Of a DNA stretch of 64,000 bases, positions 8,688 through 20,587 are shown piece by piece; within the stretch, counting starts at the first letter, position 1; the number at the start of each line of letters is the position of its first letter. Under the pieces are notes generated by a model. It saw nothing but the letters and a program-made list of their open reading frames with translations. It was not told the DNA's origin and did not search any database. The DNA is from Pseudoxanthomonas sp. X-1 (GTDB taxonomy: Bacteria; Pseudomonadota; Gammaproteobacteria; Xanthomonadales; Xanthomonadaceae), in NCBI RefSeq assembly GCF_020042665.1, contig NZ_CP083376.1, forward strand, positions 2,888,001-2,952,000. The letters run 5' to 3'. The position numbers and the translations under genes are program-made.

Positions 8688-10091
8688 ATGACCCGAAGCA
8701 AGCGCATCTACGTGCTGGACACCAACGTCTTGATGCACGACCCGACCGCGCTGTTCAAGTTCGAGGAACACGATGTGTTCCTGCCCATGCAGGTGATCGA
8801 GGAACTGGACAACGCCAAGAAGGGCATGTCCGAAGTCAGTCGCAACGCGCGCCAGGTCAGCCGTTTCCTCAACGAACTCATCGTCGGCGCCGACGCCCAG
8901 CAGATCCAGCTGGGCATCACGCTGGTCCATCCGCAGGGCCTGAGCCTGCGCCAGCCTTCGCAGATCGGCCAACTCCACTTCCAGCTCAAGCCGGTCGATC
9001 CGGGTCGCACCTTCGGCACCATCGCGCCGGACAACAAGATACTGGCCGCGGTCCTGCAGCTGCGCGAGGAGCACCCGGGCACGCCGGTGATCTTGGTGTC
9101 CAAGGACATCAACCTGCGCATCAAGGCCTCGATCAGCGGCCTGGTCGCCGAGGACTACGAGAACGACCGCGCGCTGGACGACTTCAGCCTGCTCTACACC
9201 GGCGCCACGCAGCTGCCGGAGGATTTCTGGCATCGCCACCAGGGCGACCTGAAGTCCTGGAGCGACAAGGGCGGACGCACCAGCTACGAGGTGACCATGG
9301 CCGACGAGGAGGACTGGTTCCCCAACCAGTACCTCTACCTGCCGGGCGAGGACGAAGTCGAGCTGCGCGTGGTCAAGGTCAACCCGGACGGCAAGGCCAC
9401 GCTGACGCTGGTCGACGATTTCCGCGGCGGCCAGCATGCGGTGTGGGGCATCAGCGCGCGCAACCGCGAGCAGAACTTCGCGCTCAACGCGCTGATGGAC
9501 CCGGAGATCGACTTCGTCAGCCTGCTCGGCACCGCCGGCACCGGCAAGACGCTGCTGGCGCTGGCCGCGGGCCTGGCCCAGACCATGGACCAGCAGCGCT
9601 ACCGCGAGATCATCATGACCCGCGCCACGGTCAGCGTGGGCGAGGACATCGGCTTCCTGCCGGGCACCGAGGAGGAAAAGATGACGCCGTGGATGGGCGC
9701 GCTGACCGACAACCTGGAGGTGCTCACGCATAACCAGGAAGGCGGCGCCTGGGGCCGGCAGGCGACCAACGACCTGCTCGCCAGCCGCATCAAGATCCGC
9801 TCGATGAACTTCATGCGCGGCCGCACCTTCCTCAGCCGCTACCTGATCATCGACGAGGCGCAGAACCTCACGCCCAAGCAGATGAAGACGCTGATCACCC
9901 GCGCGGGGCCGGGCACCAAGATCGTCTGCCTGGGCAACGTCGAGCAGATCGACACCCCGTACCTGACCGAGACCACCTCGGGCCTGACCTACGCGGTGGA
10001 CCGCTTCAAGGGCTGGGCGCACAGCGCGCACATCACCCTGCGTCGCGGCGAGCGCTCGCGCCTGGCCGACTTCGCCTCGGAAGTGCTGTGA
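8688..10091 (+). CDS. phoH: PIN-PhoH ATPase (PhoH2 type)
   Basis: 467 residues: an N-terminal PIN nuclease domain (IYVLDTNVLMHD, Asp11) fused to a PhoH P-loop ATPase domain. Walker A GTAGTGKT is at about residues 281-288 and Walker B LIIDEAQN follows. Related PIN-PhoH proteins are RNA helicase/RNases, so a role in RNA turnover is likely but not shown here. ATG at 8688 follows GGAACC; the upstream frame overlapping bcp is ignored because the PIN domain starts right at this Met. Confidence 0.9.
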   Translation: MTRSKRIYVLDTNVLMHDPTALFKFEEHDVFLPMQVIEELDNAKKGMSEVSRNARQVSRFLNELIVGADAQQIQLGITLVHPQGLSLRQPSQIGQLHFQLKPVDPGRTFGTIAPDNKILAAVLQLREEHPGTPVILVSKDINLRIKASISGLVAEDYENDRALDDFSLLYTGATQLPEDFWHRHQGDLKSWSDKGGRTSYEVTMADEEDWFPNQYLYLPGEDEVELRVVKVNPDGKATLTLVDDFRGGQHAVWGISARNREQNFALNALMDPEIDFVSLLGTAGTGKTLLALAAGLAQTMDQQRYREIIMTRATVSVGEDIGFLPGTEEEKMTPWMGALTDNLEVLTHNQEGGAWGRQATNDLLASRIKIRSMNFMRGRTFLSRYLIIDEAQNLTPKQMKTLITRAGPGTKIVCLGNVEQIDTPYLTETTSGLTYAVDRFKGWAHSAHITLRRGERSRLADFASEVL

Positions 10092-10151
10092 CGCCAGCGG
10101 GCGGCGCACGCCGGCCCGGGCCACGGCACATGCGGGGCGAGGCGCGCGGCC

Positions 10152-11000
10152 ATGGCTGAGGCGCACGAAGGCCTGTCGCTGCAGGCCAGCGACGGCCACC
10201 GCTGGACGCTGCTGCGCCGCATCCCGGCCCAGCCGCGGGCCAGCCTGCTGTGGCTGCCGGCGCTGGGCGTGGCGGCGCGCCACTATGTGCCGCTGGCCGA
10301 GGCCCTGGCCGAACGCGGCATCGCGGTGTTCCTGCACGAGGCGCGCGGCCATGGCAGCAGCAGCTGGCGCCCCTCGCGCGAGGTGGACTGGGGCTATCGC
10401 CAGCTGCTGACGCTGGATCTTCCCGTCAGCGCGCAGGCGGTGCGCGAGGCCCTGCCCGGCCTGCCGAGCGTGATCGGCGGCCACAGCCTGGGCGGGCAAC
10501 TGGCCAGCTGCCACGCCGCGCTGACCGACGCGCCTTTCGACGCGCTGTGGCTGGTCGCCAGCGGCACGCCGTACTGGCGCACCTTCCCGCTGCCGCGCGG
10601 ACCGCTGCTGCCACTGGCGTTCCGCTTCCTGCCCTGGCTGGCGCGCCGTCGCGGCGCCCTGCCCGGCCATCGCATCGGCTTCGGGGGCAACGAGGCGCGC
10701 GGCGTGATCGAGGACTGGAGCCGCGTCGGCCTGTGCGGGCGCTACGCCGCCCAGGGCATGGAGGTGGACATCGAGCAGGCCATGGCGGCGTGCGCGATCC
10801 CGATGACCGGCCTGCTGTTCGCGCACGACTGGATGGCGCCGCAGGCCTCGCTGCACGGGCTGATGGCGAAGTTCGCGCCGGGCCGTCCGCACAGCCTGAC
10901 CGTGCTGGACCGGCAGCTCCTCGGAACCAGGGCTGATCACTTCGCCTGGATGCGCAAGCCGGCCGCTGTCGCGCAGCGGCTGGCGGCGTCGCTCGACTGA
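10152..11000 (+). CDS. Alpha/beta hydrolase, COG4757-like
   Basis: 282-residue cytoplasmic hydrolase of unknown substrate. The nucleophile elbow GHSLGG (Ser near residue 116) and a late His in DHFAWMRKP are visible. The HEARGHGSS segment after strand 3 is typical of this subgroup. There is no signal peptide. It lies 60 bases downstream of phoH in the same direction; nothing in the neighbours reveals its substrate. Confidence 0.75.
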   Translation: MAEAHEGLSLQASDGHRWTLLRRIPAQPRASLLWLPALGVAARHYVPLAEALAERGIAVFLHEARGHGSSSWRPSREVDWGYRQLLTLDLPVSAQAVREALPGLPSVIGGHSLGGQLASCHAALTDAPFDALWLVASGTPYWRTFPLPRGPLLPLAFRFLPWLARRRGALPGHRIGFGGNEARGVIEDWSRVGLCGRYAAQGMEVDIEQAMAACAIPMTGLLFAHDWMAPQASLHGLMAKFAPGRPHSLTVLDRQLLGTRADHFAWMRKPAAVAQRLAASLD

Positions 11001-11072
11001 GCCTGTGGCGTCCGTCGCGCCGATGCCGGCGCGGTGCGATGCTATGCGCCGGATTCCAGCAACGACCCGCGC

Positions 11073-12356
11073 ATGTCCCACACGCTTTCCCCGGCACCGA
11101 AGATCGCCATCATCGGCCTGGGCTATGTCGGCCTGCCGCTGGCGGTCGCCTTCGGCCGACAGACCGACACGGTCGGTTACGACCTCGATGCCACGCGCGT
11201 GGCCGAGCTGCAGGCGGGCCACGACCGCACGCTGGAGACCTCGAGCGAGGCGCTGCGCGCGGCCACCGGCCTGCGCTGCAGCGACGATGCGGCCGACCTG
11301 GCCGGCTGCGAGGTCTTCATCGTCACCGTGCCCACGCCGGTCGATGCCTACAAGCGCCCGGACCTGAGTGCGTTGGAGTCGGCCAGCCGCTCGGTGGGAC
11401 GCGCGATCCGTCCCGGTGGCCTGGCGATCTTCGAATCCACCGTCTATCCCGGCGCGACCGAGGAGATCTGCGTGCCGATCATCGAGGCCGAGTCGGGCCT
11501 GGTGTTCAACCGCGACTTCCACGCCGGCTACAGCCCCGAGCGCATCAACCCGGGCGACCGCGCGCATCGGCTGGAAACCATCGTCAAGGTGACCTCCGGC
11601 TCGACCCCCGAGGCGGCCGCGCGCGTGGACGCGCTGTACCGCGCGATCGTGCCGGCCGGCACGCATTGCGCGCCGAGCATCCGCGTGGCCGAGGCGGCCA
11701 AGGTGATCGAGAACACCCAGCGCGACGTCAACATCGCCCTGGTCAACGAACTGGCCCTGCTGTTCCATCGCCTGGGGATCGACACCGGCGACGTGCTGGC
11801 CGCGGCCGGCACCAAGTGGAACTTCCTCGGCTTCAAGCCCGGCCTGGTCGGCGGCCACTGCATCGGCGTGGACCCGTACTACCTGACCCACAAGGCCCAG
11901 CAGGTCGGCCATCACCCGGAGGTGATCCTGGCTGGACGCCGCATCAACGACGGCATGGGCGCGCACGTCGCCCAGCGCACGCTCAAGCTGATGGCCCAGC
12001 GCGGCCTGGCCATCGCCGGCGCGCGGGTGCTGGTGCTGGGCCTGGCGTTCAAGCAGGACTGCCCGGACCTGCGCAACACGCGCGTGGTGGACATCGTGGC
12101 CGAGCTGGCGCAGTTCGGCATCGTGCCGGACATCCACGACCCCTGGGTCGATGCGCAGCAGGCACACCACGAATACGGCCTGACCCTGCTGGACGCGCCC
12201 GCTGCGGCGCACTACGACGCGGTGATCCTGGCGGTGGCGCACCGCGAGTTCATCGCCCTGGGCGCCGAGGGCATCCGCGCGCTGCTGCGTCAGGACGGCG
12301 TGCTGTTCGACGTGCAGCGCGTGCTGGACCGCGCGCTGGTCGATGCGCGCCTCTGA
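11073..12356 (+). CDS. UDP-N-acetylhexosamine / UDP-glucose 6-dehydrogenase family (WbpO/TviB-like)
   Basis: NAD-dependent oxidation of a UDP-sugar to the uronic acid form. 427 residues. Rossmann motif [18 protein letters not shown] at the N-terminus; catalytic Cys in [16 protein letters not shown], a sequence closest to the TviB/WbpO branch acting on UDP-GlcNAc or UDP-GalNAc; central helix [17 protein letters not shown]. The ATG at 11073 is used because the glycine-rich strand begins about ten residues later. An epimerase follows after 35 bases. The product probably feeds a surface polysaccharide. Confidence 0.85.
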   Translation: MSHTLSPAPKIAIIGLGYVGLPLAVAFGRQTDTVGYDLDATRVAELQAGHDRTLETSSEALRAATGLRCSDDAADLAGCEVFIVTVPTPVDAYKRPDLSALESASRSVGRAIRPGGLAIFESTVYPGATEEICVPIIEAESGLVFNRDFHAGYSPERINPGDRAHRLETIVKVTSGSTPEAAARVDALYRAIVPAGTHCAPSIRVAEAAKVIENTQRDVNIALVNELALLFHRLGIDTGDVLAAAGTKWNFLGFKPGLVGGHCIGVDPYYLTHKAQQVGHHPEVILAGRRINDGMGAHVAQRTLKLMAQRGLAIAGARVLVLGLAFKQDCPDLRNTRVVDIVAELAQFGIVPDIHDPWVDAQQAHHEYGLTLLDAPAAAHYDAVILAVAHREFIALGAEGIRALLRQDGVLFDVQRVLDRALVDARL

Positions 12357-12391
12357 CGCCCTCCCATGACTCCGAACACGAGATCCACTCC

Positions 12392-13399
12392 ATGAAGATC
12401 CTGGTCACCGGCGCGGCCGGTTTCATCGGCGCGCGCCTGAGCGAGCGCCTGCTGGCACGCGGCGACAGCGTGCTGGGCTACGACAACCTCAACGACTACT
12501 ACGACCCCACCCTCAAGCAGGCGCGCCTGGCGCGCCTGACGGGACAGCCGGGTTTCGAGTTCGTCCATGGCGCGCTGGAAGACAGGCCGGCGCTGGAGGC
12601 GGCGTTCGACGCATTCAGGCCCGAGCGCGTGGTCAACCTCGCCGCGCAGGCCGGCGTGCGCTATTCGCTGGTCAATCCGCACGCCTATGTGGAAAGCAAT
12701 CTGGTCGGTTTCATGAACATCCTGGAGGCCTGCCGCCACCGCGAGGTCGGGCACCTGGTCTACGCCTCGTCCAGTTCGGTCTATGGCGGCAACCGCAAGC
12801 TGCCCTTCGCCGTGGAGGACAGCGTCGACCATCCCCTGAGCCTGTACGCGGCCAGCAAGAAGGCCAACGAGCTGATGGCGCACACCTACAGCCATCTCTA
12901 TCGCCTGCCGACCACGGGCCTGCGCTTCTTCACCGTGTACGGCCCCTGGGGCCGGCCGGACATGGCGCTGTTCCAGTTCACCCGGCGCATCCTGGCCGGT
13001 GAGCCGATCGAGCTGTTCAACAACGGCCAGCACACGCGCGACTTCACCTACATCGACGACATCGTCGAAGGCGTGATCCGCACGCTCGACCATGTGCCCG
13101 GGCCGGATCCGCACTACGACCCGCTGCAGCCCAACCCCGCCACCTCGGATGCGCCGTACCGGGTCTACAACATCGGCAACAGCGCGCCGGTGCAGCTGCT
13201 GGACTACATCGACACCCTGGAACGCGCGCTCGGCGTCAAGGCCGTGCGCAGGCTGCTGCCGCTGCAGCCCGGCGATGTGCCCGATACCTTCGCCGACGTC
13301 AGCGCCCTGCAGCGCGACGTGGGCTATGCACCATCCACGACCATCCAGACCGGCATCGCCGCATTCGTAGCGTGGTACCGGGCGTATTACGGGGTCTGA
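12392..13399 (+). CDS. NAD-dependent UDP-uronate 4-epimerase family
   Basis: 335-residue extended short-chain dehydrogenase. The NAD-binding GAAGFIG motif starts at residue 7, SSSSVYGG supplies the catalytic Ser/Thr region and YAASKKANE holds the YxxxK pair. [15 protein letters not shown] and GRPDMALF are typical of UDP-glucuronate 4-epimerases. Paired with the dehydrogenase upstream, it would convert the UDP-uronate made there to its 4-epimer, as TviC follows TviB in Vi-antigen synthesis. No glycosyltransferase or polymerase gene is nearby. Confidence 0.85.
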   Translation: MKILVTGAAGFIGARLSERLLARGDSVLGYDNLNDYYDPTLKQARLARLTGQPGFEFVHGALEDRPALEAAFDAFRPERVVNLAAQAGVRYSLVNPHAYVESNLVGFMNILEACRHREVGHLVYASSSSVYGGNRKLPFAVEDSVDHPLSLYAASKKANELMAHTYSHLYRLPTTGLRFFTVYGPWGRPDMALFQFTRRILAGEPIELFNNGQHTRDFTYIDDIVEGVIRTLDHVPGPDPHYDPLQPNPATSDAPYRVYNIGNSAPVQLLDYIDTLERALGVKAVRRLLPLQPGDVPDTFADVSALQRDVGYAPSTTIQTGIAAFVAWYRAYYGV

Positions 13400-13495
13400 G
13401 CGCGGCGGGTCGCGCGGGCCGGCTGCGTGCAGCCTGTTCGCAGGCGGCGCCCAGACGGCCCTGACGGCGGACGCTAGAAAAGTTGAGAAAAAGTG

Positions 13496-13526
13496 TTGAC
13501 GCGATGGCCCGAAACCCGAATAATCT
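13496..13526 (+). promoter_or_regulatory. Sigma-70 promoter of tRNA-Arg
   Basis: TTGACG (13496-13501) is followed after 17-19 bases by the overlapping AT-rich candidates AATAAT (13519-13524) and TAATCT (13521-13526). The mature tRNA begins 15 bases later. Confidence 0.7.
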
Positions 13527-13540
13527 CGCTCCTTCGCAGC

Positions 13541-13617
13541 GCGCCCGTAGCTCAGCTGGATAGAGTACCTGGCTACGAACCAGGCGGTCGGGAGTTCGAA
13601 TCTCTCCGGGCGCGCCA
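13541..13617 (+). tRNA. tRNA-Arg (anticodon ACG)
   Basis: Acceptor GCGCCCG pairs with CGGGCGC, discriminator G and encoded CCA follow. Anticodon stem CCTGG/CCAGG encloses loop CTACGAA, giving ACG at 13575-13577, which after A34 deamination reads CGU, CGC and CGA. The T arm is intact. Confidence 0.96.
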
Positions 13618-13627
13618 CTACAAAGAC

Positions 13628-13658
13628 AAAAAAGCCAGTGCATTCCACTGGCTTTTTT
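13628..13658 (+). terminator. Rho-independent terminator of tRNA-Arg
   Basis: Stem AGCCAGTG / CACTGGCT with loop CATTC (13633-13653), preceded by a run of A and followed by TTTTTT. Confidence 0.9.
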
Positions 13659-13659
13659 G

Positions 13660-14046
13660 TTGCCTGTTTTCTGAGTTTGCGCGCGCGGCCAGCCGGCATT
13701 GCGACGATGCGCGGCGCGACGACACGCGCTTCCCTCCTTACTTCGTTTCGTGCGATGTGCGGGGCCACACGTTGCCGTACGCGTGCGGCGGGTGAAGCGA
13801 AGCGATGCCTGCGCCTGCCGTCGCATCGTCGGCAGGCGCCAAGCGCGCGGCTTGCGAGTACCGCGCTGTCGGCGCCTCCGGGCGCGCCTCGCCACCCTGT
13901 GCACGTCGCGCCATGCGACGCGCATGCGGACTTCCAGCGATGCTGCACGCATCCAACCCATGGCGAACCAGCGCAGCGCATGCGTGGAATCAGCGACCCG
14001 GCATGCGCCGGATCGCAAGCCTTCGCGGCCCTGCGCCGCAAACGAA
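13660..14046. other. Intergenic stretch without recognisable gene
   Basis: About 390 bases between the tRNA-Arg and tRNA-Ser terminators. Frames stay open by chance in GC-rich DNA, but their translations are arginine/alanine-rich with no domain, no ribosome-binding site and no conserved start. I see no repeat or RNA structure beyond short GC-rich self-complementary words. Confidence 0.5.
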
Positions 14047-14068
14047 AAACCCGCCTTGCGGCGGGTTT
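14047..14068 (-). terminator. Rho-independent terminator of tRNA-Ser
   Basis: AAACCCGCC / GGCGGGTTT stem with a four-base loop. Read on the minus strand it is followed by a T-rich run, and it sits just downstream of tRNA-Ser. Confidence 0.85.
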
Positions 14069-14075
14069 CACGGAC

Positions 14076-14168
14076 TGGCGGAGTGAGAGGGATTCGAACC
14101 CTCGATAGAGCTTTTGACCCTATACTCCCTTAGCAGGGGAGCCCCTTCGGCCTCTCGGGCATCACTCC
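14076..14168 (-). tRNA. tRNA-Ser (anticodon GCT)
   Basis: A 93-base class II tRNA with a long variable arm. On the minus strand the acceptor GGAGTGA pairs with TCACTCC, with G discriminator and encoded CCA (14078-14076). The anticodon stem CTCCC/GGGAG closes loop CTGCTAA, anticodon GCT at 14134-14132, reading AGC/AGU. It follows csrA on the same strand. Confidence 0.96.
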
Positions 14169-14243
14169 GAACAACGTCGTGCGGTGGCACTGCGCGACGG
14201 CCGGCAAGGATACCGGCTGAACGCTTCCACGGCAAACATTCCG

Positions 14244-14453
14244 TCAGTTGGAGCTGTTGCCCTCGACGCGATCCTCGGCACCGGCATCATCGCCACGCTG
14301 GATGCGCTGATAAATCTCCTCACGGTGCACGGCAACGTCCTTGGGCGCGGTGATCCCGATGCGCACCTGGTTGCCTTTCACGCCGAGGACGGTGACTGAG
14401 ACCGAATCTCCGATCATCAGGGTTTCGCCGACACGGCGAGTCAAGATCAGCAT
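14244..14453 (-). CDS. csrA: Carbon storage regulator CsrA/RsmA
   Basis: Small homodimeric RNA-binding protein that controls translation of many mRNAs by binding GGA motifs. 69 residues, starting [15 protein letters not shown]; Arg44-type C-terminal region [13 protein letters not shown] is intact. The frame is open upstream, but the Met at 14453 with GGAGA eight bases before it is the family start. It sits after alaS on the same strand, the arrangement alaS-csrA being conserved in gammaproteobacteria. Confidence 0.97.
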   Translation of the reverse strand: MLILTRRVGETLMIGDSVSVTVLGVKGNQVRIGITAPKDVAVHREEIYQRIQRGDDAGAEDRVEGNSSN

Positions 14454-14596
14454 TTCAATTCTCCGTAGGCCGGCTAGCGTATAGCCGGTGGAAGCATTTG
14501 GCCCGCGTAGTGCCAAAAACGCTTCCAGATAAGTTCATGGACGTGAAACATGGTAGCGGCCGGTCACCTCCAGCCGCAAGAGAAAAGGCGTCGCGC

Positions 14597-17245
<2,649 letters not shown>

Positions 17246-17359
17246 GTGGGCGCGGGCAATGGGCGAGCGGCTGGCAAAACAGGCCGCGGATCCCCTCTGG
17301 ATGGATGCGACCTGCCCTGAAACAACCTTGAACCGCAAAGGGTAACAAAGCCGGGCGGC

Positions 17360-17881
17360 TCAGTCCTCCGGCAGCCCGCGCAGGACGGCGCGCACGGCCT
17401 CGCCGTCGAAGCCGCGCCGCAGCAGCAGGTCGGCGGCCTTGCGCTGGACAGACAGGTCCTCCAGCCGTTCCGGGCCGAAGCGGCGGGCGACCAGGTCGCG
17501 GGCCAGTTCGCGCCAGTCTCCCTCGAAGCTCGCCAGGGCCTTGTCCACCTGGGCGGCGTCCAGGCCGTGGGTCTCCAGTTCGACCCGGATGTAGCGCGGG
17601 CCATAGCCCGTGGCCACCCGGGTGCGGACCAGCGATTCGGCGAAGCGGGCGTCGTCCTGCCACCCCTCCCCGGCCAGGCGCTCGACGGCGGCGCGGGCCT
17701 CGTCGGCCTGGACGCCGCGCGCGGCCAGCTTGCGGGTTAGCTCCTTGCGCGAATGCTCGCGACGGACCAGCAGCGACAGGGCACGCTGGACCGGGGTCGG
17801 CTCGGGCCGGCGACGGCGCGGCTTGTGGCCCTGCTCCGCCGCGGCCGCGTCGGGAACATCGGGCGCGTCGCGCTCATCCAT
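17360..17881 (-). CDS. recX: Regulatory protein RecX
   Basis: Binds and limits RecA filaments. 173 residues, made of tandem three-helix repeats: [19 protein letters not shown], then [21 protein letters not shown], then the C-terminal [20 protein letters not shown]. An acidic/basic N-terminal extension of about 25 residues precedes the core. ATG at 17881 is chosen; a longer frame exists upstream but would run through the stem-loop after recA. It is 164 bases downstream of recA. Confidence 0.93.
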   Translation of the reverse strand: MDERDAPDVPDAAAAEQGHKPRRRRPEPTPVQRALSLLVRREHSRKELTRKLAARGVQADEARAAVERLAGEGWQDDARFAESLVRTRVATGYGPRYIRVELETHGLDAAQVDKALASFEGDWRELARDLVARRFGPERLEDLSVQRKAADLLLRRGFDGEAVRAVLRGLPED

Positions 17882-17991
17882 GGCGGGACACCCGAGCGCT
17901 GGCGTCCTGGCCGATCCGGCTCGTCCGAAACGCGGAACGGCGCCGCCCGCAAGGGCAACGCCGCTGTTTTCCGCTTGCCAAGGTCGCCCCG

Positions 17992-18031
17992 CGCGGGCCG
18001 GCGCCGCCACTGACAGCAGCGCCGGCCCGCG
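17992..18031 (-). terminator. Long stem-loop between recA and recX
   Basis: A perfect 13-bp inverted repeat (17992-18004 and 18019-18031, core CGCGGGCCGGCGC) with a 14-base loop starts 15 bases after the recA stop. No T-run follows on the minus strand, so it is probably a leaky or RNA-protecting structure that lets only some transcripts continue into recX. Confidence 0.6.
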
Positions 18032-18045
18032 AGGAACGGATGCAA

Positions 18046-19080
<1,035 letters not shown>

Positions 19081-19253
19081 TGTCAGTGTCCTTGGAAGGT
19101 GTGGTGAGGTGATGGGAGCAATCTAGAGCAGGTGGATCGCACGGATTGAGACATCGGCGAGCCGTGCTGCAACGGTGCGCCGTGCGCCTGGCCGGCGGCA
19201 GCGGGCGATGCCGCCGTGGCGGGTCGGAAAAGTCCGGCCGGGAAGGTGGGACA

Positions 19254-19901
19254 TCACCGGTTCGGCCGCACCAGGCCGCAATACAGGCCTTCGATGGCGA
19301 AGTCCTGGTCCGGACGCACGTCGATGGGTGAGTAGTCCGGGTTGCGCGGCAGCAGGCGGATCGAGTCGCGGCCGATCTTCAGCAGCTTGACGGTGATCTC
19401 CTCATCGATGCGCGCCACCACGATCTGGCCGCTGCGCGCCTCGCCGGTGCGGTGCACGCCGATCAGGTCGCCGTCGAAGATGCCCTCATCGCGCATCGAA
19501 TCGCCCTTGACCTTGAGCAGGTAGTCCGGCGAGGGCGAGAAGAACACCCGGTCCAGCACCACGTAGTCGTGGTGGTCGGCGTCGGCGCCGATCGGCGCGC
19601 CGGCCGCGACCCGGCCCAGCACCGGCAGGCGCAGCGCGGAGGCATCGTCGTTGGCCGACGCGAACTGCATCGCGGCCTGGGCCGGCTGCGGCGCGTGCAG
19701 CAGACGGATGCCGCGCGCCCGGCCGGGGATGCGCTCGATGGCGCCCGCGGCCTCCAGGGCCTCCAGGTGGTACTGCGCGGCGCGCACGCCCTTGAAGCCC
19801 AGGGCGCGGGCGATCTCGGTCTGCGAGGGCGGCATGCCATCGGCCTCGAGCCGCTCGGCGATCAGGGCCAGGATGGTCTGCTGGGTGTCGGTGAGCTCCA
19901 T
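19254..19901 (-). CDS. lexA: SOS repressor LexA
   Basis: Repressor that self-cleaves on contact with RecA filaments. 215 residues: winged-helix N-terminus (SQTEIARALGFKGVRAAQYHLEAL, recognition helix typical of xanthomonads), cleavage bond Ala100-Gly101 in RVAAGAPIG, catalytic Ser135 in GDSMRDEG and Lys172 in EEITVKLLK. The ATG at 19901 lies three bases from the SOS box and matches the Xanthomonas LexA N-terminus; there is no Shine-Dalgarno sequence. The longer open frame upstream runs through the operator and is rejected. Confidence 0.97.
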   Translation of the reverse strand: MELTDTQQTILALIAERLEADGMPPSQTEIARALGFKGVRAAQYHLEALEAAGAIERIPGRARGIRLLHAPQPAQAAMQFASANDDASALRLPVLGRVAAGAPIGADADHHDYVVLDRVFFSPSPDYLLKVKGDSMRDEGIFDGDLIGVHRTGEARSGQIVVARIDEEITVKLLKIGRDSIRLLPRNPDYSPIDVRPDQDFAIEGLYCGLVRPNR

Positions 19902-19903
19902 GG

Positions 19904-19922
19904 TTAGTAGTAATACTACTAA
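19904..19922. promoter_or_regulatory. LexA operator (SOS box) of lexA
   Basis: TTAGTAGTAATACTACTAA: two perfect 9-base arms around a central A, the form known for Xanthomonas and Xylella LexA. It ends three bases before the lexA ATG and covers the predicted -10 box, so bound LexA would block its own promoter. Confidence 0.93.
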
Positions 19923-19938
19923 GGGAAAACAGGAGCAA
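19910..19938 (-). promoter_or_regulatory. Predicted lexA promoter
   Basis: On the minus strand TTGCTC (19938-19933), 17-base spacer, TATTAC (19915-19910). The expected transcription start falls at about 19905-19901, at or next to the ATG, so the mRNA would have little or no leader. Confidence 0.55.
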
Positions 19939-19961
19939 GCGGCGTTGACGGATCTGGAGAA

Positions 19962-19984
19962 TAATTTATGTTTTGCATAAATTA
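19962..19984. promoter_or_regulatory. AT-rich inverted repeat between lexA and the 20023 operon
   Basis: TAATTTATG and CATAAATTA form perfect 9-base arms around TTTTG. It stands out sharply in GC-rich DNA and lies about 40 bases before the start at 20023. It could be the operator of the XRE-type regulator encoded downstream, or a LexA-independent promoter element. Confidence 0.5.
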
Positions 19985-20022
19985 CTTCTAACGCGCCAAC
20001 TATCACCCGCAGGAGACAACGC

Positions 20023-20259
20023 ATGAAGCACGTCGCCGGTACCGCTCTGACCGTCTTTTCTACGCTGCTGCTCGGCTTTTACGCCCTGATCCTGCTGCTC
20101 GCGCCAGCGAAGGCCTTCGACGGGCCGGAGAGCCGCGTGGTGCTTGTCCACGCCATAGGTCTGGCCGGTCTGGCGCTTGCGGTCATGGCCGCGCGCGAGC
20201 TGCGCAGGCAGCGCCACGAGGCGTTGCGTCTGAAAGAAGACAGCGAGGGCTTCGTCTGA
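20023..20259 (+). CDS. Small two-span membrane protein, unknown function
   Basis: 78 residues with two predicted membrane segments (about 7-27, GTALTVFSTLLLGFYALILL; about 40-58, VVLVHAIGLAGLALAVMAA) followed by a charged tail (RELRRQRHEALRLKEDSEGF). GGAGA lies eight bases before the ATG. The stop overlaps the ATG of the next small gene as TGATG, and that gene overlaps the XRE regulator in the same way, so all three should be translated together. I do not recognise the family; the arrangement resembles the small-membrane-protein plus YozG-type regulator pairs. Confidence 0.6.
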   Translation: MKHVAGTALTVFSTLLLGFYALILLLAPAKAFDGPESRVVLVHAIGLAGLALAVMAARELRRQRHEALRLKEDSEGFV

Positions 20260-20372
20260 TGGACGGAGGTCGGCCGTCTCTGCCCGTCATCGCCTGCGTC
20301 TGCCTCTACAGCGTCGCGCACCTGATGAAACTGGCCGCGGAAGCCGCCGCCGATGCCCGGGGCATCGTCTGA
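20259..20372 (+). CDS. 37-residue coupled peptide, unknown function
   Basis: Short frame starting MDGGRPSLPVIACVCLYSV and ending ARGIV. Its ATG overlaps the stop of the upstream membrane protein and its TGA overlaps the ATG of the XRE regulator, both as TGATG. It has a hydrophobic stretch (residues 8-22) followed by an alanine-rich helix, so it may insert in the membrane. It is supported only by these exact stop-start overlaps. It could also be the displaced end of a longer ancestral membrane protein. Confidence 0.45.
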   Translation: MDGGRPSLPVIACVCLYSVAHLMKLAAEAAADARGIV

Positions 20373-20584
20373 TGCCGATCGTCGTCAACCTCGACGTGAT
20401 GCTGGCGCGGCGCAAGATGAAGTCCAAGGACCTGGCCGATGCGGTCGGGATCAGCGAGACCAACCTGTCCCTGCTCAAACAGGGCCACGTCAAGGGCGTG
20501 CGCTTCGCCACGCTGGAGGCGATCTGCCGGGTGCTGGATTGCCAGCCGGGCGACCTGCTCGAGTATCGCCCCGATCCGGTCTGA
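20372..20584 (+). CDS. XRE-family helix-turn-helix regulator (YozG-like)
   Basis: 70 residues consisting almost only of a Cro/CI-type HTH: SKDLADAVGISETNLSLLKQ at about 18-37, followed by FATLEAICRVLDCQPGDLLEY, the usual C-terminal helices. Such small regulators often repress their own operon. The start ATG overlaps the stop of the 37-residue gene, so it is coupled to the membrane protein upstream. Four bases separate its stop from the end of convergent ubiB. Confidence 0.85.
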   Translation: MPIVVNLDVMLARRKMKSKDLADAVGISETNLSLLKQGHVKGVRFATLEAICRVLDCQPGDLLEYRPDPV

Positions 20585-20587
20585 CGC

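Noticed and set aside
8622..12242. A 1206-codon open frame on the minus strand opposite phoH, the hydrolase and the dehydrogenase
   Set aside because: It is a shadow of GC-rich codon bias; its product is low-complexity and the plus-strand genes carry clear family motifs.
13299..14108. Open frames over tRNA-Arg and tRNA-Ser giving peptides such as GEIRTPDRLVRSQVLYPAEL and ERDSNPR
   Set aside because: These are well-known false translations of tRNA genes; the tRNAs are intact and no protein domain is present.
19081..19253. Search for a second SOS box directly before recA
   Set aside because: No TTAGTAGTA-type palindrome is present in this gap; only weak partial words were found.
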